Shown here one piece after another: positions 51,953 to 61,728 of a stretch of 64,000 bases of DNA (positions within the stretch are counted from its first letter, which is position 1; each line of letters begins with the position of its first letter). The position numbers were made by a program, and so were the translations under genes. This DNA is from Halomonas rhizosphaerae (lineage in GTDB: Bacteria; Pseudomonadota; Gammaproteobacteria; Pseudomonadales; Halomonadaceae), in the NCBI RefSeq assembly GCF_030010555.1, contig NZ_JASCQP010000011.1, positions 62,001-126,000 of the forward strand, read 5' to 3'. The notes under the pieces were generated by a model, which saw only the letters and a program-made list of their open reading frames with translations, had not been told where the DNA came from and did no database searches.

Positions 51953-54481
51953 CTAGAAGATGGCCTCGTAGGCGCCGGTGCCCTGGGAGCCACTCTCGCG
52001 CTCGACCTCACGCTCGACGCGACGCGACTGGAAGTCGGGCAGGTGGTCGGCCATGAACAGCTCCTCGATGCCGCCGCCCTGGCCATCGCGCAGCAGGCGT
52101 CCGGTGTCGGGGTCGACCCGCTCGGTGACCACGCTCTCCGGCCGCTCCGGCCAGCGCTCCGGCTGGTCCTCCAGGGCCTGGCCCATGAAGTCCATCCAGA
52201 TCGGCAGGGCGGCCTGGGCGCCGTACTCGGCGGTGGAGGAGTTGTCGTCCTTGCCCACCCAGGCGGTGGACACCAGGTCGCTGTTGAAGCCGGCGAACCA
52301 GGCATCGCGCTGGTCGTTGGTGGTGCCCGTCTTGCCGACGATGTCGCCGCGGCCGAGTTCCAGGGCCTTGCGCGCGGTGCCTCGCTCGACCACGTCGCGC
52401 AGCATGTCGCGCAGGATGTAGACGGCGGCGGGATCGGCGACCCGGGGAGCGACCTCGAAGGTCTCGCCGTCGAGCTCGACGGTCTGCTCACCCTCGCGGC
52501 AGTCGCGGCAGGCGACGCGCGGGCTGGCCTCGTCGACGACCGTCGTGTCATCGCCGCGGGTCACCCGCTCGATGAACCAGGGTGACACCTGGAAGCCGCC
52601 GTTGGCCAGCACCGCATAGGCGTTGGTCATCTCCAGCGGGGTCAGGCTCGCGCTGCCCAGTGCCAGGGAGAGGCCGCGCGGCAGCTGATCGCCGGCGAAG
52701 CCGAAGCCCTGGAGGAACTCGATGGTGCGATCCAGTCCCAGGGACTGCAGCACGCGGATGGTGACCAGGTTGCGCGACCGCGCCAGGGCATCGCGCAGCC
52801 GGATCGGGCCGAGGAAGTCGCCGCTGGAGTTCGCCGGGCGCCACAGGTCGTTGCTGCCGTCCTGCATCACCACGGGGGCGTCATTGACCACGCTGGCCGG
52901 GTTCATCTCGCCGCTGTCCAGCGCCGCCAGGTAGACGAAGGGCTTGAAGATCGAGCCGGACTGGCGGCGGGCCTGGGTGGCGCGGTTGAACTTGCTGGCA
53001 TCGAAGTCGAAGCCGCCCTGCAGGGCCAGGATGGCCCCGGTGTCGGGATCCATCGCCACCAGCGAGCCCTCGGCGTCGGGGCGCTGGGAGAGGCGCCAGC
53101 TGCCGTCTTCCCGCTGCAGGATGCGCACCAGGTCGCCGCGGCTGGCGATCTCGCCGGCCGCGCCCGGGGCGGCGCCCCGGCTATTGGCGCTGCGATAGGG
53201 GCGCGCCCACTCCAGGCCGGCCCAGTCGAGGGTGTGCAACTCGCCGCCGCGGGCCAGCACCCGCATCTCGCGGCCTTCGCTCTCCACCACGATGGCCGGC
53301 TGCAGGGGGCCATAGGCGGGGGTGCGCTCGAGCACCTGCAGCCAGTTGCTGACGTCGCCCTCGATACCCTCGACCTCGGTCTGGCTGCGCTCGGCGGCGC
53401 GCCGGGCGGTCTGCATGATCTCGGGCGACTCGGCGAGTTCCTCCTCCAGGCCCTCGCGTCCGGTCTGTTCCTGGGCCTCGGCCAGGCTGCGCGGGATGTC
53501 GGTCTGCTCTGGGCCGCGCCAGCCGTGCCGTGTGTCATATTCGATCAGGCCGCCGGCCAGGGCCTGGCCCGCCAGCGGCTGCAGCTCGCTGTCTAGGGTG
53601 GTGTGGATGCGATAACCGCCGGTGTAGGCCCGGTCGCCATAGCGTTCCACGGCGAACTGCCGGGCCATCTCGGCGACGTAGTCGGCCTCCACCTCGAGCT
53701 GGGCGAGGTGGCGCCGCGCGGTGACCGGGGCCTGCACGGCTTCCTCGTAGGCCGCCTGGTCGATGATCTCGAGCTCCCGCATGCGGAACAGGATCCAGTT
53801 GCGGCGGATCAGCGCCCGTTCGGCGTTGGCCAGCGGGTTGAAGGCGGAGGGCGCCTTGGGCAGGCCGGCGATCATCGCCGTCTCGGCCAGGGTCAGCTCG
53901 GCCAGCGGCCGGTCGTAGTAGACCTCCGCGGCGGCGGCGATGCCGTAGGCACGGTTGCCCAGGTAGATCTTGTTGACATAGAGCTCGAGGATCTCCTCCT
54001 TGGAGAGGATCTGCTCCATCTGCAGCGCCAGCAGGATCTCGCGGATCTTGCGGGTGAAGGTCCGGTCCAGGGTCAGCAGATAGTTGCGCGCCACCTGCAT
54101 GGTGATGGTCGAGCCCCCGGACTGGATGTCGCCGCCGCTCGCGGCCAGTTCCACCGCGGCACGCGCCAGGCCCTTGGGGTCGACGCCACGGTGGTCGAAG
54201 TAGGTGGCATCCTCGGCGGCCAGCAGGGCCCCGATGAGCTCCTGGGGGATCTCCTCATACTCCACCGGCGTGCGGCGCTCCTCGCCAAACTCGCCGATCA
54301 GCTTGCCGTCGCGCGTGAGGATGCGCAGCGGGGTCTGCAGCTCGAAGTCCTGCAACTGGCGCACATCGGGCAGGCCGGGCGCGAAATAGAGCGCGGCACC
54401 CACCACGCCCAGCACCCCGGCGGCGGAGAGCGAGACCAGCAGCCAGAGGACGGAGACAACCAGGGTTCTGAGTAACTTCAT
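51953..54481 (-). CDS. ponA: Penicillin-binding protein 1A (bifunctional peptidoglycan synthase)
   Basis: Polymerises and cross-links peptidoglycan. The 842-residue protein has an N-terminal membrane helix (about residues 5-30). The glycosyltransferase domain has the catalytic Glu in EDATYFDHRGVDPKGLARA and the motif GGSTITMQVARN. The transpeptidase has SGSIFKPF (catalytic Ser), SRNLVTIR and GKTGTTNDQRDAWFAG. An OB-like insert lies between the two. The ATG at 54481 gives MKLLRTLVVSVLWLL; a longer start at 54580 is less likely. It is divergent from pilM, as in Pseudomonas. Confidence 0.96.
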   Translation of the reverse strand: MKLLRTLVVSVLWLLVSLSAAGVLGVVGAALYFAPGLPDVRQLQDFELQTPLRILTRDGKLIGEFGEERRTPVEYEEIPQELIGALLAAEDATYFDHRGVDPKGLARAAVELAASGGDIQSGGSTITMQVARNYLLTLDRTFTRKIREILLALQMEQILSKEEILELYVNKIYLGNRAYGIAAAAEVYYDRPLAELTLAETAMIAGLPKAPSAFNPLANAERALIRRNWILFRMRELEIIDQAAYEEAVQAPVTARRHLAQLEVEADYVAEMARQFAVERYGDRAYTGGYRIHTTLDSELQPLAGQALAGGLIEYDTRHGWRGPEQTDIPRSLAEAQEQTGREGLEEELAESPEIMQTARRAAERSQTEVEGIEGDVSNWLQVLERTPAYGPLQPAIVVESEGREMRVLARGGELHTLDWAGLEWARPYRSANSRGAAPGAAGEIASRGDLVRILQREDGSWRLSQRPDAEGSLVAMDPDTGAILALQGGFDFDASKFNRATQARRQSGSIFKPFVYLAALDSGEMNPASVVNDAPVVMQDGSNDLWRPANSSGDFLGPIRLRDALARSRNLVTIRVLQSLGLDRTIEFLQGFGFAGDQLPRGLSLALGSASLTPLEMTNAYAVLANGGFQVSPWFIERVTRGDDTTVVDEASPRVACRDCREGEQTVELDGETFEVAPRVADPAAVYILRDMLRDVVERGTARKALELGRGDIVGKTGTTNDQRDAWFAGFNSDLVSTAWVGKDDNSSTAEYGAQAALPIWMDFMGQALEDQPERWPERPESVVTERVDPDTGRLLRDGQGGGIEELFMADHLPDFQSRRVEREVERESGSQGTGAYEAIF

Positions 54482-54746
54482 GAAAACGCGGTATCCATGC
54501 TGGGAACGGGGGCGGAGTGGTGGCGATGAAAGTGGCCTTCCCTTGCGGCCGCCATTATAGGAAGCCGAGGGAGTGGTCACCAGCGTTGACGCGTGGCGAC
54601 ACCGTCATTCGTGTGAGATCCGGAAATATCATGTAACCTTCGATTACGGATCGGGTATGATGAGTTTCATCTGTTCCGCCCCGGTTCGGAGTGGATAATC
54701 ATAATGAGCGGCACGCCGCATGGATCAGGCAGGGGCATGACTCAAG

Positions 54747-55808
54747 ATGCGACTGAGAGCATCCGGCAAGGGACTGGTCGGTGTCGATATCACCTCGGCA
54801 ACCGTCAAGGTCATCGAACTCAAACGCGCTGGTAGTCACTACCAGGTTGAAAGCTACGCCGTGCGGCCCCTGCGCGAAGGCGCCGTGATCGAGCGACGGA
54901 TCCGCGACATGTCGGCCGTGGTGGACGCCCTCAAGCGCGCCGTGGACCATGCCCGGCCGGGGTCGCGCAACGCCGCCGTGGCCGTGCCGGCCAGTGCCGC
55001 CATCACTAAGACCCTTACTCTGCCCGCCTCGCTCGATGACGACGAGATCGAGGCGCGCATCCAGCTGGAATCTGACAAGCACATCCCGTTTCCGTTCAGC
55101 GAGGTCGCCTTCGACTTCCAGCGGCTGGGACTCAACTCGCGCTACGGCGACCAGCAGGACGTGCTGCTGGTCGCCTGTCGCCAGCAGGACGTCAACCAGC
55201 TGACCGAGGCCGTGCTGCAGGCCGGGCTCACCCCGGCGGCCGTGGATGTCGAGACTTTCGCCATGGAGCGCGCCTTCCAGGAGCTTCGCCACCAGCTGCC
55301 CACGGCCGAGGGCGAGCAGGAGTGCGTGGCCCTGGTGGACATCGGCGCCACCATGAACGCCTTCCATGTGCTGCGCGAGGGGCGCGTCACCTACAGTCGC
55401 GACACCGTGTTCGGTGGCCGCCAGCTGACCGACGAGATCCGCAACCGCTACGGGCTGACCCTCGAGGAGGCCGGCCTGGCCAAGAAGCGAGGCGGCCTGC
55501 CCGATGACTATCAGCGCAGCGTGCTCGACCCCTTCCTCGACACCCTGGTCCAGCAGGTGGGGCGCTCGCTGCAGCTCTACTATACCGCCGGGCGCAAGCA
55601 GGAGGTGCGGCGGATGATCCTGGCGGGCGGCACCAGCGTGCTGCCGGGGCTGGCGGAACGCCTGGCCGAGGAGAGCGGCATGGAGGTGGTGATCGCCAAC
55701 CCCTTCCGGCGCATGAAGGTGAACCCCCGCATCGACGTCCCGACCCTGGCCGGTGATGCCCCGGCCATGCTCACGGCCTGCGGCTTGGCGATGAGGGTAG
55801 GCAAATGA
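54747..55808 (+). CDS. pilM: Type IV pilus assembly protein PilM
   Basis: Actin-like cytoplasmic protein that binds the PilN N-terminus and links the pilus platform to the motor. The 353-residue product has the ATP-binding LVGVDITSATVKVIEL, ECVALVDIGATMNAFHVL and LAGGTSVLPGLAERLAEE. It starts the pilMNOPQ run; each gene overlaps or nearly overlaps the next. The 265-nt gap from ponA holds TATGAT at 54656-54661 as a possible -10, with no good -35. Confidence 0.96.
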   Translation: MRLRASGKGLVGVDITSATVKVIELKRAGSHYQVESYAVRPLREGAVIERRIRDMSAVVDALKRAVDHARPGSRNAAVAVPASAAITKTLTLPASLDDDEIEARIQLESDKHIPFPFSEVAFDFQRLGLNSRYGDQQDVLLVACRQQDVNQLTEAVLQAGLTPAAVDVETFAMERAFQELRHQLPTAEGEQECVALVDIGATMNAFHVLREGRVTYSRDTVFGGRQLTDEIRNRYGLTLEEAGLAKKRGGLPDDYQRSVLDPFLDTLVQQVGRSLQLYYTAGRKQEVRRMILAGGTSVLPGLAERLAEESGMEVVIANPFRRMKVNPRIDVPTLAGDAPAMLTACGLAMRVGK

Positions 55809-56365
55809 CCATCGAGATCAACCTGCTCCCCTGGCGGGAGGAAGTGCGTGCCCGGCGCAGCAAGCGGTTCTACCTGGCGCTGGCGTTGATGGCGCTGATC
55901 GGCCTCGGCGGCGGCTTTGGCATGACCTGGTACTACGAACAACGGTTGGCCGACCAGCAGCAGCGCCATCAGCTGATCAGTGCCCGCACCGCCGAGCTGG
56001 ACCGTGACATCCGCGCGGTGAGCCAGTACGAGGAGCAGGTCACGTCGCTGAAGCGACAGATCGAGGTCTTCGAGCAGCTGCAGGTGGGGCGGCCGCAGAC
56101 GGTTCATGTCTTCAACGCGCTGGCGGCGAGCCTGGAGGAGGGCGTCTACTACTCCGGGCTCAACCGCCAGGGCAGTCAGCTGCGGCTCACCGGCCTGGCC
56201 GAGGACAACCGTCGGGTCTCTGACCAGCTGCGCCAGCTGGAGGCCTCTCAGGTCTTCGACGTCCCGGTGCTCTCCGAGGTGGAATCCACCGACAACGAGA
56301 TGCGTCGCTTCAACCTCAGCGTGAACCAGCAGATGCCCGACGGGGAAGGCACGGAGGCGCCATGA
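55805..56365 (+). CDS. pilN: Type IV pilus alignment protein PilN
   Basis: Inner-membrane protein of 186 residues. The cytoplasmic N-terminus MTIEINLLPWREEVRARR carries the INLLPWR motif that docks in PilM. One membrane helix (about 22-42), a coiled coil and a ferredoxin-like periplasmic domain follow. It overlaps pilM by 4 nt and pilO by 4 nt. Confidence 0.95.
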   Translation: MTIEINLLPWREEVRARRSKRFYLALALMALIGLGGGFGMTWYYEQRLADQQQRHQLISARTAELDRDIRAVSQYEEQVTSLKRQIEVFEQLQVGRPQTVHVFNALAASLEEGVYYSGLNRQGSQLRLTGLAEDNRRVSDQLRQLEASQVFDVPVLSEVESTDNEMRRFNLSVNQQMPDGEGTEAP

Positions 56366-56994
56366 ATCTGTCCACGGAAGTTCGTCGACTGCGCGACATG
56401 GATTGGGGGGAGCTGGACATCAAGGAGTCCGGTGGCTGGCCCTTCCTGCTGCAGCTGATCTGCTGTGTGCTGGTGCTGGGCCTGACCCTCGCCGGCATGT
56501 ACTGGTACCTGGCCGCACCCAAGGTCGAGGAGCTCGAGCAGGCCCAGCGCGAGGAGCAGCGCCTGCTGCGCGACTACCGCAGCAAGTCGGCCCAGGCCGC
56601 CAACCTGCCGGCGCTGCGAGAACAGGTCGAGGAGCTCGACGAGCGGCTGGCGGGGCTGGTGGCCATGCTCCCGGGCGGTCCCGAGATCCCGTCGCTGATC
56701 GACGACATCAGTGAAACGGCCCTCGACAACCAGCTCTCCATCGACTTCATCCGCCTGCGCAGTCCCTCTCTCCAGGAGTTCTACACCGAACGCCCCTTCG
56801 ATATCCGGGTGAACGGCGACTACCACCGCATCGCCTCCTTCATCGCCGGCGTCGCCGATTTGCCACGCATCGTCACCCAGCATGACTTCAGCCTGGCGCC
56901 GGTCGATGACGGCAACCGCCTGCAGCTGTCGATGCTGGCCAAGACCTACAGTTACCGCCCGCCCCAGGCCACCGCCGAGGAGGGAACGCCATGA
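56362..56994 (+). CDS. pilO: Type IV pilus alignment protein PilO
   Basis: A 210-residue bitopic inner-membrane protein that pairs with PilN. One helix (about residues 25-48) is followed by a Glu/Gln-rich coiled coil (VEELEQAQREEQRLLRDYRS). The C-terminal ferredoxin-like domain contains RPFDIRVNGDYHRIASFIAGVADLPRIV. Overlaps on both sides indicate coupled translation. Confidence 0.95.
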   Translation: MNLSTEVRRLRDMDWGELDIKESGGWPFLLQLICCVLVLGLTLAGMYWYLAAPKVEELEQAQREEQRLLRDYRSKSAQAANLPALREQVEELDERLAGLVAMLPGGPEIPSLIDDISETALDNQLSIDFIRLRSPSLQEFYTERPFDIRVNGDYHRIASFIAGVADLPRIVTQHDFSLAPVDDGNRLQLSMLAKTYSYRPPQATAEEGTP

Positions 56995-57530
56995 CTCACT
57001 GGCTGGCCAGAGGCGCCCTGGTGGCACTGCTGTTCACCCTGGGGGCCTGCCGCGACGCGAACCTGCCCGGCCTCGAGCGGGAGCTCGAGGCGATGCGGGT
57101 CGACCCCGGCGAGGTGAATCTGGAGCCGGTGCCGCCCATGCCGACCTACACCTCGGTGGATTACGACTTCGCCGACGAGCGCAGCCCCTTCCAGGCGCGC
57201 CTGCCGGAGCCCGAGGAGCTGCCCGGGGGCGGTGCCGACAGCGACCTGGCGCCGGACGAATCGCGCCCCAAGGAGCCGCTGGAGGCCTATGACCTGAGCG
57301 AGCTCGAGCTGGTGGGCACCCTCACGGTGGGCGGGCAGCCCTCGGCCCTGATCCAGGCGCCGGACGGCAAGGTGCATCGCCTGCGCACCGGCAACTACAT
57401 GGGGTCCGACTTCGGACGCATCATCGGCATCACCGGAGCCTCGGTCCAGCTGGTGGAGATCGTGCCCACCGGGCGGGGCGGCTGGACCGAGCGCAGCACG
57501 CGGCTGACACTCGACGACTCGACAACATGA
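56991..57530 (+). CDS. pilP: Type IV pilus assembly lipoprotein PilP
   Basis: Periplasmic lipoprotein linking PilNO to the PilQ secretin. The 179-residue product has a lipoprotein signal with the lipobox LGAC (Cys18 or so). A disordered linker precedes the HR/beta domain (LSELELVGTLTVGGQPSALIQAPDGKVHRLRTGNYMG). It overlaps pilO and is followed by pilQ after 51 nt. Confidence 0.95.
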   Translation: MTHWLARGALVALLFTLGACRDANLPGLERELEAMRVDPGEVNLEPVPPMPTYTSVDYDFADERSPFQARLPEPEELPGGGADSDLAPDESRPKEPLEAYDLSELELVGTLTVGGQPSALIQAPDGKVHRLRTGNYMGSDFGRIIGITGASVQLVEIVPTGRGGWTERSTRLTLDDSTT

Positions 57531-57581
57531 CGCCATGCCGCCGGGCTGGAGGCGGCAGAGGCCAGCAGGGGGAAGGGAACA

Positions 57582-59648
57582 ATGCAACCGATGATTCGTG
57601 GTCTCGCAATCGTGGCACTGCTGGCGGTCTCCACGGCCGCCATGGCGGCCTCCACCCTCACCGACCTGGAGTTCCGCCAGGGCAGTGACGGGGCACTGGA
57701 AGTGGATCTCGACTTCCGGGGTCCGGTGCCCGAGGTGCGCGGCTATCGCCTCGACGACCCGGCGCGGCTGACCATCGACCTGATGGAAACCGACAGCGCC
57801 CTGGAGCGCCGCCGCGAGGAGCTCGGCATCGGCGGGGTCGAGCGGGTCACGGCCCTGGAGGCCGGTTCGCGCACGCGGCTGGTCTTCGAGCTCGAGGGGC
57901 CCCTGCCCTACGACACCCGTCAGCAGGGCGACCGCCTGCGACTCTCCATCGGCGGCGGGGCCGGCCAGTCGCCGGCGGCCACGACCGCCTCGACCCCGGC
58001 ATCCTCGACCGCCGCCGTCTCGGCGAGCCCGAGCCGGGATACCTCCTCGGCGTCCGGCGAGCCGAGCATCCAGGACATCGACTTCCGTCGCGGCGATGAC
58101 GGGGCCGGGCGACTGGTCGTGACCTTCGACCGCAGCGGGGTGGATGCCCGGGTGCGCGAGAGTGGCCGCAACCGCATCGTCGCCGAGCTGCGCGGGGTCG
58201 AGCTGCCGTCCTCCCTGGACCAGGTCTATGACGTCAGCGACTTCGGCACGCCGCTGCGGCGCGTCACCCCGCGGGTGGGGCGTGATGGCGTCACCCTGGA
58301 CATCGAGGGCGAGGGCGGCTTCGCCATGGTCTCCACCCAGAGCGGCCGCCGGCTGACCATCGAGGCCCAGCCGGTCACCCAGGCGGAGCGCGAGGAGCGC
58401 GTCCGCGAGCAGTTCCCCTATACCGGCGAGCGCATCACCCTGAACTTCCAGGACATCGAGGTGCGCTCGGTGCTGGCGATCATCGCCGACTTCACCGGCC
58501 TCAACCTGGTGGCCAGCGACAGCGTGACCGGTCGCGTTACCCTCAACCTGCAGGACGTGCCCTGGGACCAGGCCCTGGACCTGGTGCTCAAGAGCCATGG
58601 CCTGGCCAGCCGCCAGCAGGGCAACGTCATCGTGGTGGCCCCGGCCAACGAGCTGGCCAACCTGGAGCGCCAGGAGCTGGAATCCCGCGAGCAGCTCGAG
58701 ACCCTGGCCCCGCTGGAGACCGAATACATCCAGGTGAAGTATGCCAAGGCCGAGGACATGGCCAATCTGCTGCGCGGCGAGAGCGGCTTCGGCTTGCTGA
58801 CCGAGCGCGGGCGGGTGGCCGTCGACTCGCGCACCAATACCCTGCTGGTCCAGGATACCGCCGACCAGATCGACAGCATTATCCAAACCCTGGAGCGCCT
58901 GGATATCGCGGTGCGCCAGGTGCAGATCGAGGCGCGTATCGTCATCGCCCGCGACAGCGCCACACGCGAGCTGGGGGTGAACTGGGGGCTTTCCTCTCCC
59001 GACCGCATCGGTGATAGCCGTTTTGACGTGGATGGGGCGGCTACCGGCAATGCGCCCAACGGTGGCCTGGCGGTGGATATGGGCAGCTCCGACGTGGCGA
59101 ACACCGCCTTCAGCTTCGGCTATCTCTCCGGCGATATCCTGCTCGACCTGGAACTGCGCGCCCTGGAGAGCGAGGGCAAGAGCCAGACCATCTCCCAGCC
59201 GCGGGTCATCACCGCCAACCAGCGCATGGCAGTGATCAAGCAGGGTACCCAGATTCCCTATCAGGAGGGGACCTCCAGCGGCGCCACCAACGTCGAGTTC
59301 GAGGAGGCCGTGCTGTCACTGGAGGTGACGCCGCAGATCACCCCGGACAACCGCATCATCATGGACCTGGTGATCAACAACGATACGGTGGGGGAGCTCT
59401 TCAACGGCGTGCCCTCCATCGACACCAACGAGATCACCACCCAGGTGCTGGTGGACAACGGCGAGACCGTGGTGCTGGGCGGGATCCTCACCACCGAAGA
59501 GGTGCGCAGCCTGTTCAAGACGCCCTTCCTGGGGGATCTGCCGGTGCTGGGCAACCTCTTCCGCTATACCGAGAACACCAATGATAAGGTAGAGTTGCTG
59601 GTATTCATCACGCCCCGAATACTGGACGACAACCTGGCCATTCGCTGA
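57582..59648 (+). CDS. pilQ: Type IV pilus secretin PilQ
   Basis: Outer-membrane secretin channel for the pilus. The 688-residue protein has a signal peptide ([23 protein letters not shown]), two AMIN peptidoglycan-binding domains (about 28-105 and 155-255) and N0/N1 domains ([22 protein letters not shown]). The C-terminal secretin domain is marked by [20 protein letters not shown] and [16 protein letters not shown] Ser/Ala-rich linker joins the AMIN domains. Its stop overlaps the aroK start (TGATG). Confidence 0.97.
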   Translation: MQPMIRGLAIVALLAVSTAAMAASTLTDLEFRQGSDGALEVDLDFRGPVPEVRGYRLDDPARLTIDLMETDSALERRREELGIGGVERVTALEAGSRTRLVFELEGPLPYDTRQQGDRLRLSIGGGAGQSPAATTASTPASSTAAVSASPSRDTSSASGEPSIQDIDFRRGDDGAGRLVVTFDRSGVDARVRESGRNRIVAELRGVELPSSLDQVYDVSDFGTPLRRVTPRVGRDGVTLDIEGEGGFAMVSTQSGRRLTIEAQPVTQAEREERVREQFPYTGERITLNFQDIEVRSVLAIIADFTGLNLVASDSVTGRVTLNLQDVPWDQALDLVLKSHGLASRQQGNVIVVAPANELANLERQELESREQLETLAPLETEYIQVKYAKAEDMANLLRGESGFGLLTERGRVAVDSRTNTLLVQDTADQIDSIIQTLERLDIAVRQVQIEARIVIARDSATRELGVNWGLSSPDRIGDSRFDVDGAATGNAPNGGLAVDMGSSDVANTAFSFGYLSGDILLDLELRALESEGKSQTISQPRVITANQRMAVIKQGTQIPYQEGTSSGATNVEFEEAVLSLEVTPQITPDNRIIMDLVINNDTVGELFNGVPSIDTNEITTQVLVDNGETVVLGGILTTEEVRSLFKTPFLGDLPVLGNLFRYTENTNDKVELLVFITPRILDDNLAIR

Positions 59649-60190
59649 TGCAGGCACTTCCCAACCTGATACTGATCGGCCCCATGGGGGCCGGCAAGAG
59701 CACCATCGGCCGCCTTCTGGCGGCCGAACTGTCACGCGAGTTCTACGACAGCGACCACGAGATCCAGGCGCGCTGCGGCGCCGACATCCCGTGGATCTTC
59801 GATGTCGAGGGCGAGGCGGGCTTCCGTGACCGCGAGACCCAGATGATCCGCGAGCTGACCCGTCGCGAAGGCGTGGTCATCGCCACCGGTGGCGGTGCCG
59901 TGCTGCGCGAGGAAAACCGCCGGGTGCTGCGCGAGAGCGGTACCGTCATCTATCTGCTCACCACCGTGGAGCAGCAACTCAGGCGCACCGCCAAGGACCG
60001 CAACCGGCCGCTGCTGCAGCGCGGCGACCGTGAGCAGCTGCTGCGCGACATGTTCGCGCTGCGTGACCCCCTCTACCGCGCCACTGCCGATGTGGTGGTG
60101 CGCACCGACCGGCGCGGCCCCCGCGCCGTGGTCAACGAGATCGTGCGGCGCGTCACGCGCCTGGTCGATCCCCTGCAATGCAAGGCCTGA
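59648..60190 (+). CDS. aroK: Shikimate kinase
   Basis: Phosphorylates shikimate, the fifth step of the chorismate pathway. The 180-residue P-loop kinase has [11 protein letters not shown] at 11-21, the shikimate-binding [11 protein letters not shown] and [13 protein letters not shown], and the lid RNRPLLQ. It is coupled to pilQ by a one-base overlap and followed by aroB after 4 nt. The pilQ-aroK-aroB order is standard in gammaproteobacteria. Confidence 0.97.
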   Translation: MQALPNLILIGPMGAGKSTIGRLLAAELSREFYDSDHEIQARCGADIPWIFDVEGEAGFRDRETQMIRELTRREGVVIATGGGAVLREENRRVLRESGTVIYLLTTVEQQLRRTAKDRNRPLLQRGDREQLLRDMFALRDPLYRATADVVVRTDRRGPRAVVNEIVRRVTRLVDPLQCKA

Positions 60191-60194
60191 CGCC

Positions 60195-61301
60195 ATGAGC
60201 GATTCCCGCAATGCCCCGTGCACCCTCGAGGTGGCGCTGGGCAGCCGCAGCTATCCCATCCATATCGGCCCTGGGCTGCTCGGCGATCCCCGGTGGCTTG
60301 CGCCGCACCTGGCCGGACGCCAGGTCATGGTGGTCACCAACGAGACGGTGGCACCCCTCTATCTGTCGCGTCTCCGTCAGGGGCTCGCCGCCGACCTCGA
60401 GGTCCGCGAGCTGGTCCTGCCCGACGGCGAGGCCACCAAGACACTCGCCAGCGTCGAGCGGATCTGGGATGCCCTGCTGGCGGCCGGGTTCAATCGTCGC
60501 TGCACCCTCATCGCCCTGGGCGGCGGGGTGATCGGCGACATGGTCGGCTTCGCCGCGGCCTGCTACCAGCGCGGCGTGGCCTTCGTGCAGGTGCCGACCA
60601 CGCTGCTCGCCCAGGTCGACTCCTCGGTGGGCGGCAAGACGGGGGTCAACCATCCGCGGGGCAAGAACATGATCGGCGCCTTCTGGCAGCCGCGGGTGGT
60701 GCTGGTCGATACCGATACCCTGGTGACGCTACCGCCGCGGGAGCTCTCCGCGGGGCTCGCCGAGGTGATCAAGTACGGGCTGATCCGCGATGCCGACTTC
60801 CTGGCCTGGCTGGAAACCGAGATGGACGCGCTGCGCGGCCTCGATCCCGCCGCCCTGACCCGGGCCATCGAGCGCAGCTGTACCCTCAAGTCGCAGATCG
60901 TCGCCGAGGACGAGACCGAGCAGGGGGTGAGGGCACTGCTCAACCTGGGCCATACCTTCGGCCACGCCATCGAGGCCCACCAGGGCTACGGCAACTGGCT
61001 GCATGGCGAGGCCGTGGGCACCGGCATGCTGATGGCCGCCGAGCTCTCCTGCCGGCTGGGCTGGCTGAGCGACGAGGAGGTGGCGCGCACCCGGGCGATC
61101 ATCGAGGCCGCGGCGCTGCCGTTGGCCGCCCCGGCCGAGATGTCGGTGGAGGACTTCCTCGCCATCATGCGCCTCGACAAGAAGAACCTCGACAGCCGCC
61201 TGCGCCTGATCCTGCTGCGCACGCTGGGCGAGGCCTGCATCCATGACGCGACCCCGCCCGAGACTCTGGCCGCCCTGCTCGAGGCGTTCCCGCGCCGCTG
61301 A
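60195..61301 (+). CDS. aroB: 3-dehydroquinate synthase
   Basis: Second step of the shikimate pathway: DAHP to 3-dehydroquinate, with NAD and zinc. The 368-residue product has the NAD-binding [43 protein letters not shown], and the metal-binding Glu in [10 protein letters not shown] and His in [15 protein letters not shown] at 60195 ([13 protein letters not shown]). The DAHP used by this enzyme comes from the synthase at 30790. A damX-type SPOR gene, often found next, is absent. Confidence 0.97.
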   Translation: MSDSRNAPCTLEVALGSRSYPIHIGPGLLGDPRWLAPHLAGRQVMVVTNETVAPLYLSRLRQGLAADLEVRELVLPDGEATKTLASVERIWDALLAAGFNRRCTLIALGGGVIGDMVGFAAACYQRGVAFVQVPTTLLAQVDSSVGGKTGVNHPRGKNMIGAFWQPRVVLVDTDTLVTLPPRELSAGLAEVIKYGLIRDADFLAWLETEMDALRGLDPAALTRAIERSCTLKSQIVAEDETEQGVRALLNLGHTFGHAIEAHQGYGNWLHGEAVGTGMLMAAELSCRLGWLSDEEVARTRAIIEAAALPLAAPAEMSVEDFLAIMRLDKKNLDSRLRLILLRTLGEACIHDATPPETLAALLEAFPRR

Positions 61302-61326
61302 CGCCCGCCTGCACCTGCGTGTCCGC

Positions 61327-61351
61327 CGACGCCCGCCCTGTGCGGGCGTCG
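61327..61351 (+). terminator. Probable aroB terminator hairpin
   Basis: CGACGCCCGC (61327-61336) pairs with GCGGGCGTCG (61342-61351) around CCTGT. It lies 25 nt after the aroB stop. The following TCGTGTCAG is not a true U-run, so termination may be weak. Confidence 0.55.
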
Positions 61352-61379
61352 TCGTGTCAGGGGGGAGCGGCGACTTTCG

Positions 61380-61728
61380 GGCACAAGTATCTGCATGGCA
61401 TATGCCGGATCGGCATGGGGAAATGGCAAGCATATAGACCAAAGTCTAATGTGCTTTCCAGCGCGTTGAAGGAGCGTCGTTGGGCCTTGCAAGCCATTGA
61501 GTTAATGGGTTTTTTTGATTTACTTGCGGTGCAAGTGGTGGATTTGTCGATGGTTTTTCATGGCGTTCCCGGGGCGAAATATTGCGCGGTGGGGGTGCCT
61601 CTGGCTATGCTGGTCGGCCTTTTGTCGAGCAGTCGTGCAGCCGTTTCGGGCGCCGCATGATAAAAGAAAAACTGATAATTATATCATGTGATGACTGCCA
61701 AAAAAACCCTTCAACCCGAGGCACGCCC
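61380..61728 (+). promoter_or_regulatory. AT-rich gltB upstream region with palindromes and a U7 terminator-like site
   Basis: This 350-nt gap is clearly richer in A+T than the rest of the window. It holds a 10-bp palindrome GGCATATGCC (61397-61406) and TAGAC-CAAA-GTCTA (61435-61448). A short stem, CCATT/AATGG (61494-61508), runs into seven T residues (61510-61516). ACTTGC-GGT-GCAAGT follows. An in-frame 51-codon ORF starts at 61505 with unusual codon use and no good ribosome-binding site; I do not call it a gene. The features fit regulator binding and possible attenuation of glutamate synthase. Confidence 0.45.

Noticed and set aside
61505..61660. 51-codon ORF ([10 protein letters not shown]...) upstream of gltB
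   Set aside because: Weak ribosome-binding site and a start within the terminator-like stem. Codon use is unlike the neighbours, but this follows from the AT-rich DNA. Kept only as part of the regulatory region.
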